Assembly (NCBI GenBank): GCA_020444165.1 | Contig: JAHLLK010000111.1 | Coordinates: 1-13,374, forward strand | Origin: Deltaproteobacteria bacterium | Lineage (GTDB): Bacteria; Desulfobacterota; Desulfarculia; Desulfarculales; Desulfarculaceae | Direction of reading: 5' to 3' | DNA length: 13,374 bases | In this document: piece after piece, positions 1 to 6,709 of the stretch | Position numbering within the stretch: position 1 is the first letter of the stretch | Layout of the letters: each line of letters begins with the position of its first letter | Translations under genes and position numbers: made by a program | Notes under the pieces: generated by a model | Told to the model about the DNA's origin: nothing | Seen by the model: only the letters and a program-made list of their open reading frames with translations | Databases searched by the model: none

Positions 1-1
1 C

Positions 2-47
2 GTGGGGGAAAACCCCTTTTTGTCCACAAAAAGGGGTTTTCCCCCAC
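2..47 (-). terminator. Perfect 22-bp hairpin after birA, probable operon terminator
   Basis: The arms at 2-23 and 26-47 are exactly complementary over 22 bases with a two-base CC centre. Each arm also carries a G-run/A(T)-run/C-run that could fold on itself (GGGG-AAAA-CCCC and GGGG-TTTT-CCCC). It begins 24 bases after the birA stop, the right place for the terminator of the thiamine/biotin operon. The symmetry would let it work in both directions. The window edge hides what follows it on the minus strand, so a U-tract beyond the stem cannot be checked. A related hairpin follows lon at 9275-9324. Confidence 0.75.
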
Positions 48-71
48 ATCTCCTGCTTCTTCAAAAAATTC

Positions 72-1070
72 TTAAATAATCTTTTCCAGATCGTGTTTGG
101 CCAGGGTCACGTCGCCGTGGGAGATGGTGAGGGTGCCGCGTTCGGTGACCAGGAGCATGTTGCCTTCGGGGGTGAAGCCTTCCACCCGGCCCTTGCGGAG
201 TTCGTCCCCATCCTTCACGGTGATTTCGCGGCCCAGGATCATGGAGCGCTCCTGATATTCGGCCAGGACCCGGTCCTCGCGGCCCTCGGCCAGCTGGAGC
301 CACAGGGTGGTGGCCTGCGCAAGCACGGCGGCCAGCACCAGGCCCCGGTCCCAGAGCTGCCCGGTGGCCGAGAACAGGCTGGCGGCCGGGCTTTCCAGGC
401 TGGCCAGGTAGTCCTCGTCCTGGTTCACGTTCAGGCCCACGCCCACCACCACGTGTTCGGCCATCTCGCTGCGGCCCATGAACTCGGTGAGCACGCCGGC
501 CAGCTTGCCTCCCCGCAAAAACACGTCGTTGGGCCATTTCACCAGGGGGCACAGCCCGGTGAGGTTCTCCACCGCCCGGCACACGGCCAGGCTGATGACG
601 TTGTTCAGGAGGAAAACCCGCTTCAGGGGCCAGCCGGGGCGCAGCAGCAGGGAGAACAGGAGCGAGGAGCCCGGCGGGGCCAGCCAGGCCCGGCCCAGGC
701 GGCCCCGGCCCGCGGTCTGGCTTTCGGCCACGAAACAGGCCCCGTGCACCGCCCCGGCCTCGGCCTGGCGGCGGGCCTCCAGGTTGGTGCTGTCCAGCTC
801 GGCGTAGTGGTACAGGGGCAGGCCCAGGGAGCCGGGCCGGAGCCGGGCCTCCAGACGCACCGGCAGGGGATCGGGCGGCTCCTCCTGGAGTTGATAGCCC
901 AGGCGGGGCCGGGCTTCCACCCGGAGCCCCTGCTCCCGGAGCGAGGTCACGGCCTTGCCCACCGCGGCCCGGCTGACGCCGAGCTTGCCGGCCATTTCCT
1001 GTCCGGAGCGGGGACCGGTTGATTCCAACAACAGCCGCAACACGCGGCCGGCCAAGGAGGGAGCGTACAT
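72..1070 (-). CDS. birA: Bifunctional biotin--[acetyl-CoA-carboxylase] ligase / biotin operon repressor BirA
   Basis: The 332-residue protein should form biotinyl-5'-AMP from biotin and ATP and transfer biotin to the lysine of biotin carboxyl carrier proteins in the cytoplasm. An N-terminal winged helix-turn-helix (about residues 8-60) marks the bifunctional type that also represses biotin genes. The ligase core shows GRGRLGR (121-127, biotinyl-AMP loop), KWPND (178-182) and GGKLAG with Lys189. A small SH3-like C-terminal domain follows (about 278-330). Length and order are normal for the family. I chose the ATG at 1070: it shares one base with the TGA of the upstream phosphatase gene (translational coupling) and has AGGTGG just upstream. 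An in-frame TTG one codon earlier is less likely. It is the last gene of a riboswitch-controlled thiamine operon, which is an unusual place for birA. Confidence 0.95.
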   Translation of the reverse strand: MYAPSLAGRVLRLLLESTGPRSGQEMAGKLGVSRAAVGKAVTSLREQGLRVEARPRLGYQLQEEPPDPLPVRLEARLRPGSLGLPLYHYAELDSTNLEARRQAEAGAVHGACFVAESQTAGRGRLGRAWLAPPGSSLLFSLLLRPGWPLKRVFLLNNVISLAVCRAVENLTGLCPLVKWPNDVFLRGGKLAGVLTEFMGRSEMAEHVVVGVGLNVNQDEDYLASLESPAASLFSATGQLWDRGLVLAAVLAQATTLWLQLAEGREDRVLAEYQERSMILGREITVKDGDELRKGRVEGFTPEGNMLLVTERGTLTISHGDVTLAKHDLEKII

Positions 1071-1882
1071 CAAGCCACCTGGTCCAGGAAAGAGTTGACG
1101 GCCCGGTTCCAGCCCACCGGCCCGGCCCCGGGCTCCCGCACCAGGCCGGGCAGATCGCCCGCGGCGTGGGAGCCGTCCGGGCGGGCCACCAGGACGGCGT
1201 GGTCGGCCGCGGCCAAGAGCGGCAGGTCGTTCTCGGCGTCGCCCAGGGCCAGGGAGAGGGGACGCCAGCCCAGGCCACGGAACAGCTCCAGGGCCCGGCG
1301 GGCCGCCGCGCCCTTGTCGCCGCCACCCAAGAGATGGAAGAAGCGCCCGCCCCGGGTCACGGCCAGACCCCGGGCCTGGGCCGCCGCGCGGAAAGCGGCC
1401 TCCTGCTGGTCCGGGCGGGGCAACACCACCGGTTCGTTGAACTCCCGCTGGCGGGCCAAAGCGGCCGCGGCCGGACTGAGCCCGGTGAGCCGGGCCACCT
1501 CGTCAGCGGTGAGCTGGGCAAAACCCCGCGCCCCGAATTCCTCGCGGAACTCCGCGAACCGCTGCCTAAGTATGCCTATTCCCAAGCCCAAGGGCAACAC
1601 TTGCCAATCGGGCCCGGCCGCGCGCCAACGTTCCGGGCTTAGGCTGGTCACCGCGTGGCCGGCCGGGGCGTACACCCCGCCCCCGTTTTCGGCGATGAAG
1701 GGACCCGTGAGGCCCAGCTCCCGGTGCAGGGGAATCATCTCGGCCCGGGTCTTGCTGGAGCACATGACCAGGGTGGCGCACTGGGCCTGCAGGCGGGCCA
1801 GCGCCGGGGCCGCGGCGGTCCAGGCGTAGGTGTGGTGATCCAAGAGCGTCCCGTCCAGGTCGCTGAAAACCACCAAGTCCAT
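1070..1882 (-). CDS. HAD-IIB phosphatase, mannosyl-3-phosphoglycerate phosphatase-like
   Basis: This 270-residue cytosolic phosphatase belongs to the haloacid dehalogenase superfamily with a type IIB cap. Visible motifs are DLDGT at 8-12 (nucleophile Asp8, acid/base Asp10), SSKT at 42-45 (motif II), the ENGG stretch at 65-68, Lys190 in GGDKG (motif III) and GDAEND at 214-219 (motif IV, Mg2+ binding). The REFNEPVVL stretch near 146-154 resembles mannosyl-3-phosphoglycerate phosphatases (MpgP/YedP group), which make the solute mannosylglycerate. No mannosyl- or glucosyl-3-phosphoglycerate synthase lies nearby. Instead it sits 3 bases after thiC and overlaps birA, inside a TPP-riboswitch operon, so a substrate linked to thiamine precursors is possible. 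The class is secure; the substrate is not. Confidence 0.85.
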   Translation of the reverse strand: MDLVVFSDLDGTLLDHHTYAWTAAAPALARLQAQCATLVMCSSKTRAEMIPLHRELGLTGPFIAENGGGVYAPAGHAVTSLSPERWRAAGPDWQVLPLGLGIGILRQRFAEFREEFGARGFAQLTADEVARLTGLSPAAAALARQREFNEPVVLPRPDQQEAAFRAAAQARGLAVTRGGRFFHLLGGGDKGAAARRALELFRGLGWRPLSLALGDAENDLPLLAAADHAVLVARPDGSHAAGDLPGLVREPGAGPVGWNRAVNSFLDQVA

Positions 1883-1885
1883 GGC

Positions 1886-3187
1886 TCAGGCCGTATCCCC
1901 GCCGGGGTTCAGGTATTCCTTCATGAGCCGCACCGCGCAGAAATGGCCGCACATGGTGCAGACTTCCGCCTCGCCGGGCGGGCTGGCCTCGCGGATGGCT
2001 CGGGCGGTCTGGGGGTCCAGGCACAGGGTCAGCATGGTCTCCCAGTCCATCTTGGCCCGGGCCTCGGCCATGGCCCGGTCGCGGGCGATGGCGGCGGGGT
2101 TGCCCCGGGCCAGGTCCGCGGCGTGGGCCGCGATCTTGGAGGCCATGACCCCTTCGTACACCTCCTTGGGCCCGGGCAGGGCCAGGTGCTCCGAAGGGGT
2201 GACGTAGCACAGGAAGTCCGCCCCGGCCCAGGCGGCCAGGGCCCCGCCGATGGCCGAGGCCAGATGGTCCCACCCGGCGGCCACGTCGGTGACCAGGGGC
2301 CCCAGCACGTAGAACGGCGCGCCGTGGCACAGGGCCTTTTGCAGCTCGATGTTGGCCCGCACCTGGTGCAGGGGCACGTGGCCCGGACCCTCCACCATCA
2401 CCTGCACCCCGGCCGCCCAGGCCCGGCGGGTGAGTTGACCCAGGGTCACCAGCTCGTGCACCTGGGGCGCGTCGGTGGCGTCGGCCAGGCAGCCGGGCCG
2501 GAGCCCGTCGCCCAGGGAAAGGGTCACGTCGTGGGCCCGGCAGATCTCCAACAGCCGGTCATACTGCGTGAAAAAGGGGTTCTCGGCCTGGTTGGCCACC
2601 ATCCAGCAGGCCAAAAAGCTGCCGCCCCGGCTCACGATGCCGGTGACCCGGCCCTCGCTGCGGACCAGCTCCAGGGCCGCGCGGGTGAGCCCGGCGTGGA
2701 TGGTCATGAAGTCCACCCCTTGCACGGCCTGGGCCTCCACCGCGGCGAACAGGTCCTCGGCGGTGAGGTCCACGATGCCGGCCCCGCTGGCGGTCTTGTC
2801 CACCGCGGCCTGATAGATGGGCACCGTGCCCACCGGCACCGGGCAGTGGTCCAGCATCTGCTGGCGGAGCGCCATGAGGTCGCCGCCGGTGGAGAGGTCC
2901 ATCACCGCGTCGGCCCCGGCCGCGAGCGCAGCCTGGAGCTTTTCCTTTTCCCGCGCCGGATCGGCCAGGTCCGGGCTGGTGCCCAGGTTGGCGTTGATCT
3001 TCACCCGGAGGCCCTCGCCCACGCCGCAGGGCTGGAGGCCCTGGTGGGCCGGGTTGGCCGGAATGGCCACCCGGCCGGCGGCCACGCGGTCCCGGAGGGA
3101 GGCGGGGTCCTGGCCTTCCTGGCGGGCCACGGCCTCCAGTTCCGGCGTGAGGCGGCCGTTGCGGGCCGCTTCCATTTGGGTGGGCAT
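1886..3187 (-). CDS. thiC: Phosphomethylpyrimidine synthase ThiC (short form)
   Basis: ThiC is a radical-SAM enzyme that rearranges 5-aminoimidazole ribotide into 4-amino-5-hydroxymethyl-2-methylpyrimidine phosphate (HMP-P), the pyrimidine half of thiamine. The 433-residue length matches the short ThiC group lacking the N-terminal extension of the E. coli/plant type. Visible features are KINANLGTS (63-71), DLSTGGD (97-103), SRGGS (186-190), EGPGH with His270 and GWDH with His308 (probable metal ligands), and the C-terminal cluster motif with Cys410, Cys413 and Cys417. That spacing is C-x2-C-x3-C, one residue shorter than the E. coli C-x2-C-x4-C. The ATG at 3187 is one base after the thiDN stop and has AAAGGA upstream. 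Its product is the substrate of the ThiD domain encoded just before it. Confidence 0.97.
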   Translation of the reverse strand: MPTQMEAARNGRLTPELEAVARQEGQDPASLRDRVAAGRVAIPANPAHQGLQPCGVGEGLRVKINANLGTSPDLADPAREKEKLQAALAAGADAVMDLSTGGDLMALRQQMLDHCPVPVGTVPIYQAAVDKTASGAGIVDLTAEDLFAAVEAQAVQGVDFMTIHAGLTRAALELVRSEGRVTGIVSRGGSFLACWMVANQAENPFFTQYDRLLEICRAHDVTLSLGDGLRPGCLADATDAPQVHELVTLGQLTRRAWAAGVQVMVEGPGHVPLHQVRANIELQKALCHGAPFYVLGPLVTDVAAGWDHLASAIGGALAAWAGADFLCYVTPSEHLALPGPKEVYEGVMASKIAAHAADLARGNPAAIARDRAMAEARAKMDWETMLTLCLDPQTARAIREASPPGEAEVCTMCGHFCAVRLMKEYLNPGGDTA

Positions 3188-3188
3188 G

Positions 3189-4532
3189 TCAGACTTCCTT
3201 TCCGGCCAGGGCCAAAACCCGGTCCACCACGGCGGCGGGGTCCGTCGCCAACAGGCGGATCACCGGCTCCTTGCCCGTTTCGCCGCGGTCGAAGATGAGA
3301 TCGGGCACGCAGCCCAGGCTCGCGATGACCTGGGTGGTGCCCCATTCCAGGGTGGAGCCCTCGGCAGCCTTGACCTCCGGAGGCTCGTCCGCGCGGGAGA
3401 ACTCCCCCACCGTGAGCCCCAGGCCGCGGGCCCGGGCCAGAAGATCCTGGGAAAAACGCAGGGCCATGACCGCCCGCCGGGTGGGGTCCCAGGCGGTGGC
3501 GGCCAGGATGATGCGGGCCACGTGGCGGCTGGCCCCGGGGCGCACCGGCCCGGCGGCCTTGAGGCGTTCGCCCAGGTTGGTGATCCGCCCGGCCACGGCC
3601 AACACCTCTTCATAGGAGGCCGCGCCCGGCAGGGCGTAGCCCAACTGCCCCCGCACCTCGGGGATCAGGCGCCCCAGGCCGGGGGTGGACTCCAGGCGGA
3701 GCACCGCGGCGTCCATCTCGGCCAGGCAGGGGCCCAGGGCCAGGCGGGGCACCAGATCGGCCAGGGCGTGCACCGGGCCGTGGCCCTGGCCCAGGGCCAG
3801 GCCCCCGGCAATGGCCCGCCGCACCAACAGCCGGGCCCGCTGCACCGCCGGGACCAAGTCCCAGCCCTGGCCCAGCAGGGTGGCCAGGGAGGAGGCCAGG
3901 GTGCAGCCGGTGCCGTGGGTGTGCGGGGTGTCCAGCCGGGGGGCGGAAAAGAAATGCACCTCCTGGCCGTCGAACAACAAATCGCCCGGCTCGCCGGGCA
4001 GATGCCCGCCCTTGACCAAGGCGGCGGTGGCGCCCAGGTCCACCAGGGCCCGGGCCGCGTCCGCCATCTGGGCCCGGTCGGTGACCGGCCGGCCCACCAG
4101 GGCGGCGGCCTCGTCCAGATTGGGGGTGACCAAAAAGGCCCGGGGCAGGAGCAGCTTTCGCACCGCTTCCACCGCCGCCGGGGCCAGGAGCCGGTCGCCG
4201 CCCTTGGCCACCATCACCGGGTCCACCACCACCGGGACCCGCACTCCGCCCAAAAGCTCGCTGGCCAGCTCCACCAGGGGGGCATCGTGCAGCATGCCGG
4301 TCTTCACGGCATCGGCGCCCAGGTCGCTCATCACGCTGGTGAACTGCTGGCGCACGAAGTCCAGGGGCACCGGGTGCACTCCCTGCACCCCCAGGGTGTT
4401 CTGGGCGGTCAAAGCGGTGACCACGGTCATGCCGTGGCCCCCCAGGGCCGCCACGGCCTTGAGGTCGGCCTGAATGCCCGCGCCGCCACCGGAGTCCGAC
4501 CCGGCCAGGATCAAAATGCGCGCCAGGGACAT
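3189..4532 (-). CDS. thiDN: ThiD-ThiN fusion: HMP/HMP-P kinase and thiamine-phosphate synthase
   Basis: This 447-residue fusion covers two consecutive thiamine steps. Residues 1 to about 265 are ThiD, a ribokinase-fold kinase phosphorylating HMP and HMP-P to HMP-PP: GSDSGGGAGIQAD (11-23), DPVMVAKGG (104-112), TPNLDEA (136-142), KGGH (174-177) and the GTGC anion hole with Cys210. Residues about 275-447 match ThiN, the thiamine-phosphate synthase best known from archaea and Thermotoga that replaces ThiE: LIPEVRGQLGYALPGA (289-304), GRITNLGERL (315-324), GASRHVAR (333-340), EGSTLEWGT (391-399) and DRGETGKEP (415-423). It joins HMP-PP to the thiazole phosphate. The ATG at 4532 lies 4 bases after AGGAGG, slightly close but in a very strong site. 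First gene of the riboswitch operon. No thiE, thiG or thiL is in view. Confidence 0.93.
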   Translation of the reverse strand: MSLARILILAGSDSGGGAGIQADLKAVAALGGHGMTVVTALTAQNTLGVQGVHPVPLDFVRQQFTSVMSDLGADAVKTGMLHDAPLVELASELLGGVRVPVVVDPVMVAKGGDRLLAPAAVEAVRKLLLPRAFLVTPNLDEAAALVGRPVTDRAQMADAARALVDLGATAALVKGGHLPGEPGDLLFDGQEVHFFSAPRLDTPHTHGTGCTLASSLATLLGQGWDLVPAVQRARLLVRRAIAGGLALGQGHGPVHALADLVPRLALGPCLAEMDAAVLRLESTPGLGRLIPEVRGQLGYALPGAASYEEVLAVAGRITNLGERLKAAGPVRPGASRHVARIILAATAWDPTRRAVMALRFSQDLLARARGLGLTVGEFSRADEPPEVKAAEGSTLEWGTTQVIASLGCVPDLIFDRGETGKEPVIRLLATDPAAVVDRVLALAGKEV

Positions 4533-4620
4533 GGCTCCTCCTCGGGCCGGTGCAGCGCCGCGGAGGTCCGCGCCGCCGGAAATCCATATCTCTTACCCAC
4601 GCGGCGGGGAGCGGCCCCCC

Positions 4621-4652
4621 AAAAGACAAGGGCCGGCCCCTGGTGGCGGCCC
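4621..4652 (-). terminator. Probable riboswitch attenuator hairpin upstream of thiDN
   Basis: On the minus strand GGGCCG (4652-4647) and CGGCCC (4635-4630) can pair across an 11-base loop. TTGTCTTTT (4629-4621) follows directly. It lies between the TPP aptamer and the thiDN start, as expected for a terminator that forms when the ligand is bound. Stem and U-rich tract are seen directly. The regulatory direction is inferred from the TPP riboswitch class. Translational control is less likely because the aptamer is about 160 bases from the start codon. Confidence 0.55.
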
Positions 4653-4694
4653 GCCCTGGCTGGGGGCGCGCGGCCCCCGGGAAACAACAGCCTG

Positions 4695-4795
4695 GCCAGC
4701 CGTTCCCTACGCCGGTATTACCCGGTTCAGGTTCTAGGGGTCGTCCCCCCGCTTGGCGGGACTCTCAGCCGTATGGGCGCCCCCCGGCCTGTAGC
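4695..4795 (-). promoter_or_regulatory. TPP riboswitch (thi box)
   Basis: The minus strand shows the aptamer signatures in order. GGGGGGCGCC lies in the P2/P3 region, CTGAGA at 4768-4763 forms the pyrimidine-sensing turn, and AACCTGA then a CCGGGTAATACCGG stem and GCGTAGGGAA (4712-4703) form the pyrophosphate-sensing arm. P1 can close between GGCCG (4788-4784) and CGGCT (4702-4698). The variable arm is short and GC-rich. It lies just after the predicted transcription start and ahead of thiDN-thiC, the usual targets. Binding of thiamine diphosphate should switch the whole four-gene operon off. Confidence 0.96.
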
Positions 4796-4799
4796 CCTC

Positions 4800-4828
4800 A
4801 GCGTAACAACCAGTAGCCCGCCCGTCAA
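4800..4828 (-). promoter_or_regulatory. Sigma70-type promoter of the thiDN-thiC-HAD-birA operon
   Basis: On the minus strand TTGACG (4828-4823) is followed after exactly 17 bases by TACGCT (4805-4800), a weaker -10 that keeps the TA...T positions. The predicted start, near 4793, is immediately before the TPP aptamer, which supports the call. It is the only good promoter I see on this strand upstream of the riboswitch. Confidence 0.65.
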
Positions 4829-4960
4829 CCCGCTGTAACAAGGGAACGACCCTCAGCGCGGCCGGGGCCGGGGATTTTCGGCCAGCGAGCCAAGCCCACG
4901 TTATGGCCAGCAGTACCCGGGGCCCGGGGGGGCGCCGGCCGGCCGCGCGCGCCGCTTGCC

Positions 4961-4989
4961 TTGACGGTGGCGCTCCAGGGGCCTATCAT
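4961..4989 (+). promoter_or_regulatory. Sigma70-type promoter of the mlaE-mlaF-mlaD operon
   Basis: TTGACG (4961-4966), a 17-base spacer and TATCAT (4984-4989) make a near-consensus promoter. It would start transcription near 4996 and give a leader of about 125 bases before mlaE. It is divergent from the thi promoter about 130 bases to the left. Confidence 0.7.
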
Positions 4990-5120
4990 GGCCCGGATCG
5001 CCCGGGGCCGGTGGGGAGGAGGGGGCGCTGGTGCTCCCTCCCCCCTCGACGCCGGGCGGCTTGGCTTCAAAGGTCTGGACGGCACCCCAGGGTAGCCGCC
5101 GCCAAGGCAAAGGTTAGGGC

Positions 5121-5897
5121 ATGAACCCGGTGGCCTGGCTGGAAAAAATCGGCCGCGTACCGCTCCGGCTGGCCCAGGGGGCTGGCGAGCTGGTGCTGTT
5201 GTTCTGGCAGGCGCTCGTGTGGCTCGGCCGGCCGCCTTTCCGGGCGCGGCTCATCTTCAAACAGATGGAGTTCGTGGGGGTGCGCTCCCTGAACACCGTG
5301 CTGTTGACCGGGGCCTTCACCGGCGGGGTCTTTGCCCTGCAAACCTATTACGGCTTCTCCATGTTCGGGGCCGAGACCCTGGTGGGCTCCACCGTGGCCC
5401 TGGCCATCACCCGGGAGCTGGGCCCGGTGCTCACCGGGCTCATGGTCACCGGCCGGGCCGGCAGCGCCATGGCGGCCGAGCTGGGCACCATGCGGGTCAC
5501 CGAACAGATCGACGCCCTGGCGGTGATGGCCGTGAACCCGGTGCAATACTTGATCACCCCCCGGGTGGTGGCCGGCACCCTCATGCTCCCGCTCTTGACC
5601 GTGCTCTGCGACCTCACCGGCATCGTGGCCGGCTATCTGGTGGGCGTGGGCATGCTGGGCATCAACGGCGGCATCTTCGTCAACAAGATCATCCAGTACC
5701 TGGCCATCGGCGACGTGCTGGGCGGCATGGGGAAGGCGGCCCTGTTCGGGGCCATCCTCTCCCTGGTGGGCTGCTACAAGGGCTTCTTCACCAGGGGCGG
5801 GGCCGAGGGCGTGGGCCGGGCCACCACCGAGGCGGTGGTCCTGGGCAGCATCCTGGTCCTGGGCGCCGACTACATGCTCACCGCCATCATGTTCTAA
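5121..5897 (+). CDS. mlaE: MCE-system ABC transporter permease (MlaE/YrbE family)
   Basis: This 258-residue protein is the membrane permease of an Mla-type lipid transporter, which works with an ATPase and a periplasmic MCE protein at the inner membrane. An amphipathic N-terminal segment (about 1-45) precedes several hydrophobic helices (about 57-75, 88-112, 148-178, 195-220, 236-256). The hallmark ELGTMRVTEQIDAL coupling segment is at 120-133, followed by VMAVNP (135-140). Length is normal. The ATG at 5121 has AAAGG upstream at 5109-5113 with 7 bases between. First gene of the operon, 23 bases before the ATPase gene. The cargo (phospholipid or other lipid) and transport direction cannot be read from sequence. 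Confidence 0.95.
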   Translation: MNPVAWLEKIGRVPLRLAQGAGELVLLFWQALVWLGRPPFRARLIFKQMEFVGVRSLNTVLLTGAFTGGVFALQTYYGFSMFGAETLVGSTVALAITRELGPVLTGLMVTGRAGSAMAAELGTMRVTEQIDALAVMAVNPVQYLITPRVVAGTLMLPLLTVLCDLTGIVAGYLVGVGMLGINGGIFVNKIIQYLAIGDVLGGMGKAALFGAILSLVGCYKGFFTRGGAEGVGRATTEAVVLGSILVLGADYMLTAIMF

Positions 5898-5920
5898 GCT
5901 AAGGTAAATCTCCCTCACCC

Positions 5921-6706
5921 ATGCCCCCGGAAACCAGCATAGAGCCCAGCGTGGAGCCCATCTTGGAGCTTCGTCAGGTGCACAAGTCCTTTGGCGCCCA
6001 GGCGGTGCTCAGGGGCCTGGACCTCACGGTGGAGCGGGGGCGGGTCAACGTAATCATCGGCCGTTCCGGCGGCGGCAAGAGCGTGATCCTGAAGCACATG
6101 ATCGGGCTTCTCCAGCCCGACCGGGGCCGCATCCTGGTGGACGGGGTGGATCTGGCCGGCCTGGGCGAGCGGGGGCTCAACGACATCCGGAAGCGCTTCG
6201 GCATGCTGTTCCAGGAGGCGGCGCTGTTCGACTCCATGAGCGTGTTCGACAACGTGGCCTTTCCCCTCCGGGAGCACACCCGCCTCGCCGCGGAGAAGAT
6301 CCGCCAGGTGGTGGCCGAGAAGCTGGCCCTGGTGGGCCTGCCCGGGGCGGAGGGCAAGATGCCCAGCCAGCTCTCGGGCGGCATGAAAAAGCGGGTGGGC
6401 CTGGCCCGGGCCATCGCCCTGGAGCCGGAGATCATCCTCTACGACGAGCCCACCACCGGCCTGGACCCCCTGATGACCGAGGCCATCAACCGCCTCATCG
6501 CCGACACCGGCCGCCGGCTGGGGGCCACCAGCGTGATCATCAGCCACGACCTGAAGGGCGCTTTCGGCATCGGGGAGAAAATCTCCATGCTCTACGACGG
6601 GGTGATCATCGCCAGCGGCGGGCCGGCGGACATCCAGGCGAGCCCGGACCCGGTGGTGCAGCAGTTCATCCAGGGCCGGGTGGACGGGCCGATAGAGGTG
6701 ATATAG
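5921..6706 (+). CDS. mlaF: MCE-system ABC transporter ATP-binding protein (MlaF family)
   Basis: This 261-residue cytosolic ATPase drives the MlaE permease. It has Walker A GRSGGGKS (47-54), a Q-loop at Gln98, the ABC signature LSGGM (151-155) and Walker B IILYDE (171-176). The D-loop is GLD (180-182) and the switch histidine is His209. The serine-rich GRSGGGKS loop and the VVQQFIQGRVDGP tail (245-257), which in E. coli MlaF docks MlaB, mark the Mla branch of ABC ATPases. No mlaB-like STAS gene is in this operon. The ribosome-binding site is weak (AAGG at 5901-5904, 16 bases before the ATG). The conserved domain begins near residue 14, so a later start at a GTG around residue 11 is not excluded. 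The stop codon touches the long hairpin of the following repeat element. Confidence 0.95.
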   Translation: MPPETSIEPSVEPILELRQVHKSFGAQAVLRGLDLTVERGRVNVIIGRSGGGKSVILKHMIGLLQPDRGRILVDGVDLAGLGERGLNDIRKRFGMLFQEAALFDSMSVFDNVAFPLREHTRLAAEKIRQVVAEKLALVGLPGAEGKMPSQLSGGMKKRVGLARAIALEPEIILYDEPTTGLDPLMTEAINRLIADTGRRLGATSVIISHDLKGAFGIGEKISMLYDGVIIASGGPADIQASPDPVVQQFIQGRVDGPIEVI

Positions 6707-6709
6707 CCC

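Larger units (their letters stand above)
4533..5120. other. Divergent control region between the thiamine operon and the mla operon
   Basis: No convincing gene lies in these 588 bases. They hold, from left to right, the thiDN ribosome-binding site (4537-4542, minus), a likely attenuator (4621-4652, minus), a second GC hairpin with arms 4662-4667 and 4673-4678, the TPP riboswitch (4695-4795, minus), the thi promoter (4800-4828, minus) and the mla promoter (4961-4989, plus). Several short open frames here are GC-rich artefacts that overlap the riboswitch or lack a ribosome-binding site. The mla mRNA would have a leader of about 125 bases in which I recognise no motif. Confidence 0.7.

Noticed and set aside
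1655..4838. Long plus-strand open frames (1655-3298 and 2817-4838) opposite thiC and thiDN
   Set aside because: They are antisense to clearly recognised thiamine genes, show biased composition and no domain, and one runs through the TPP riboswitch.
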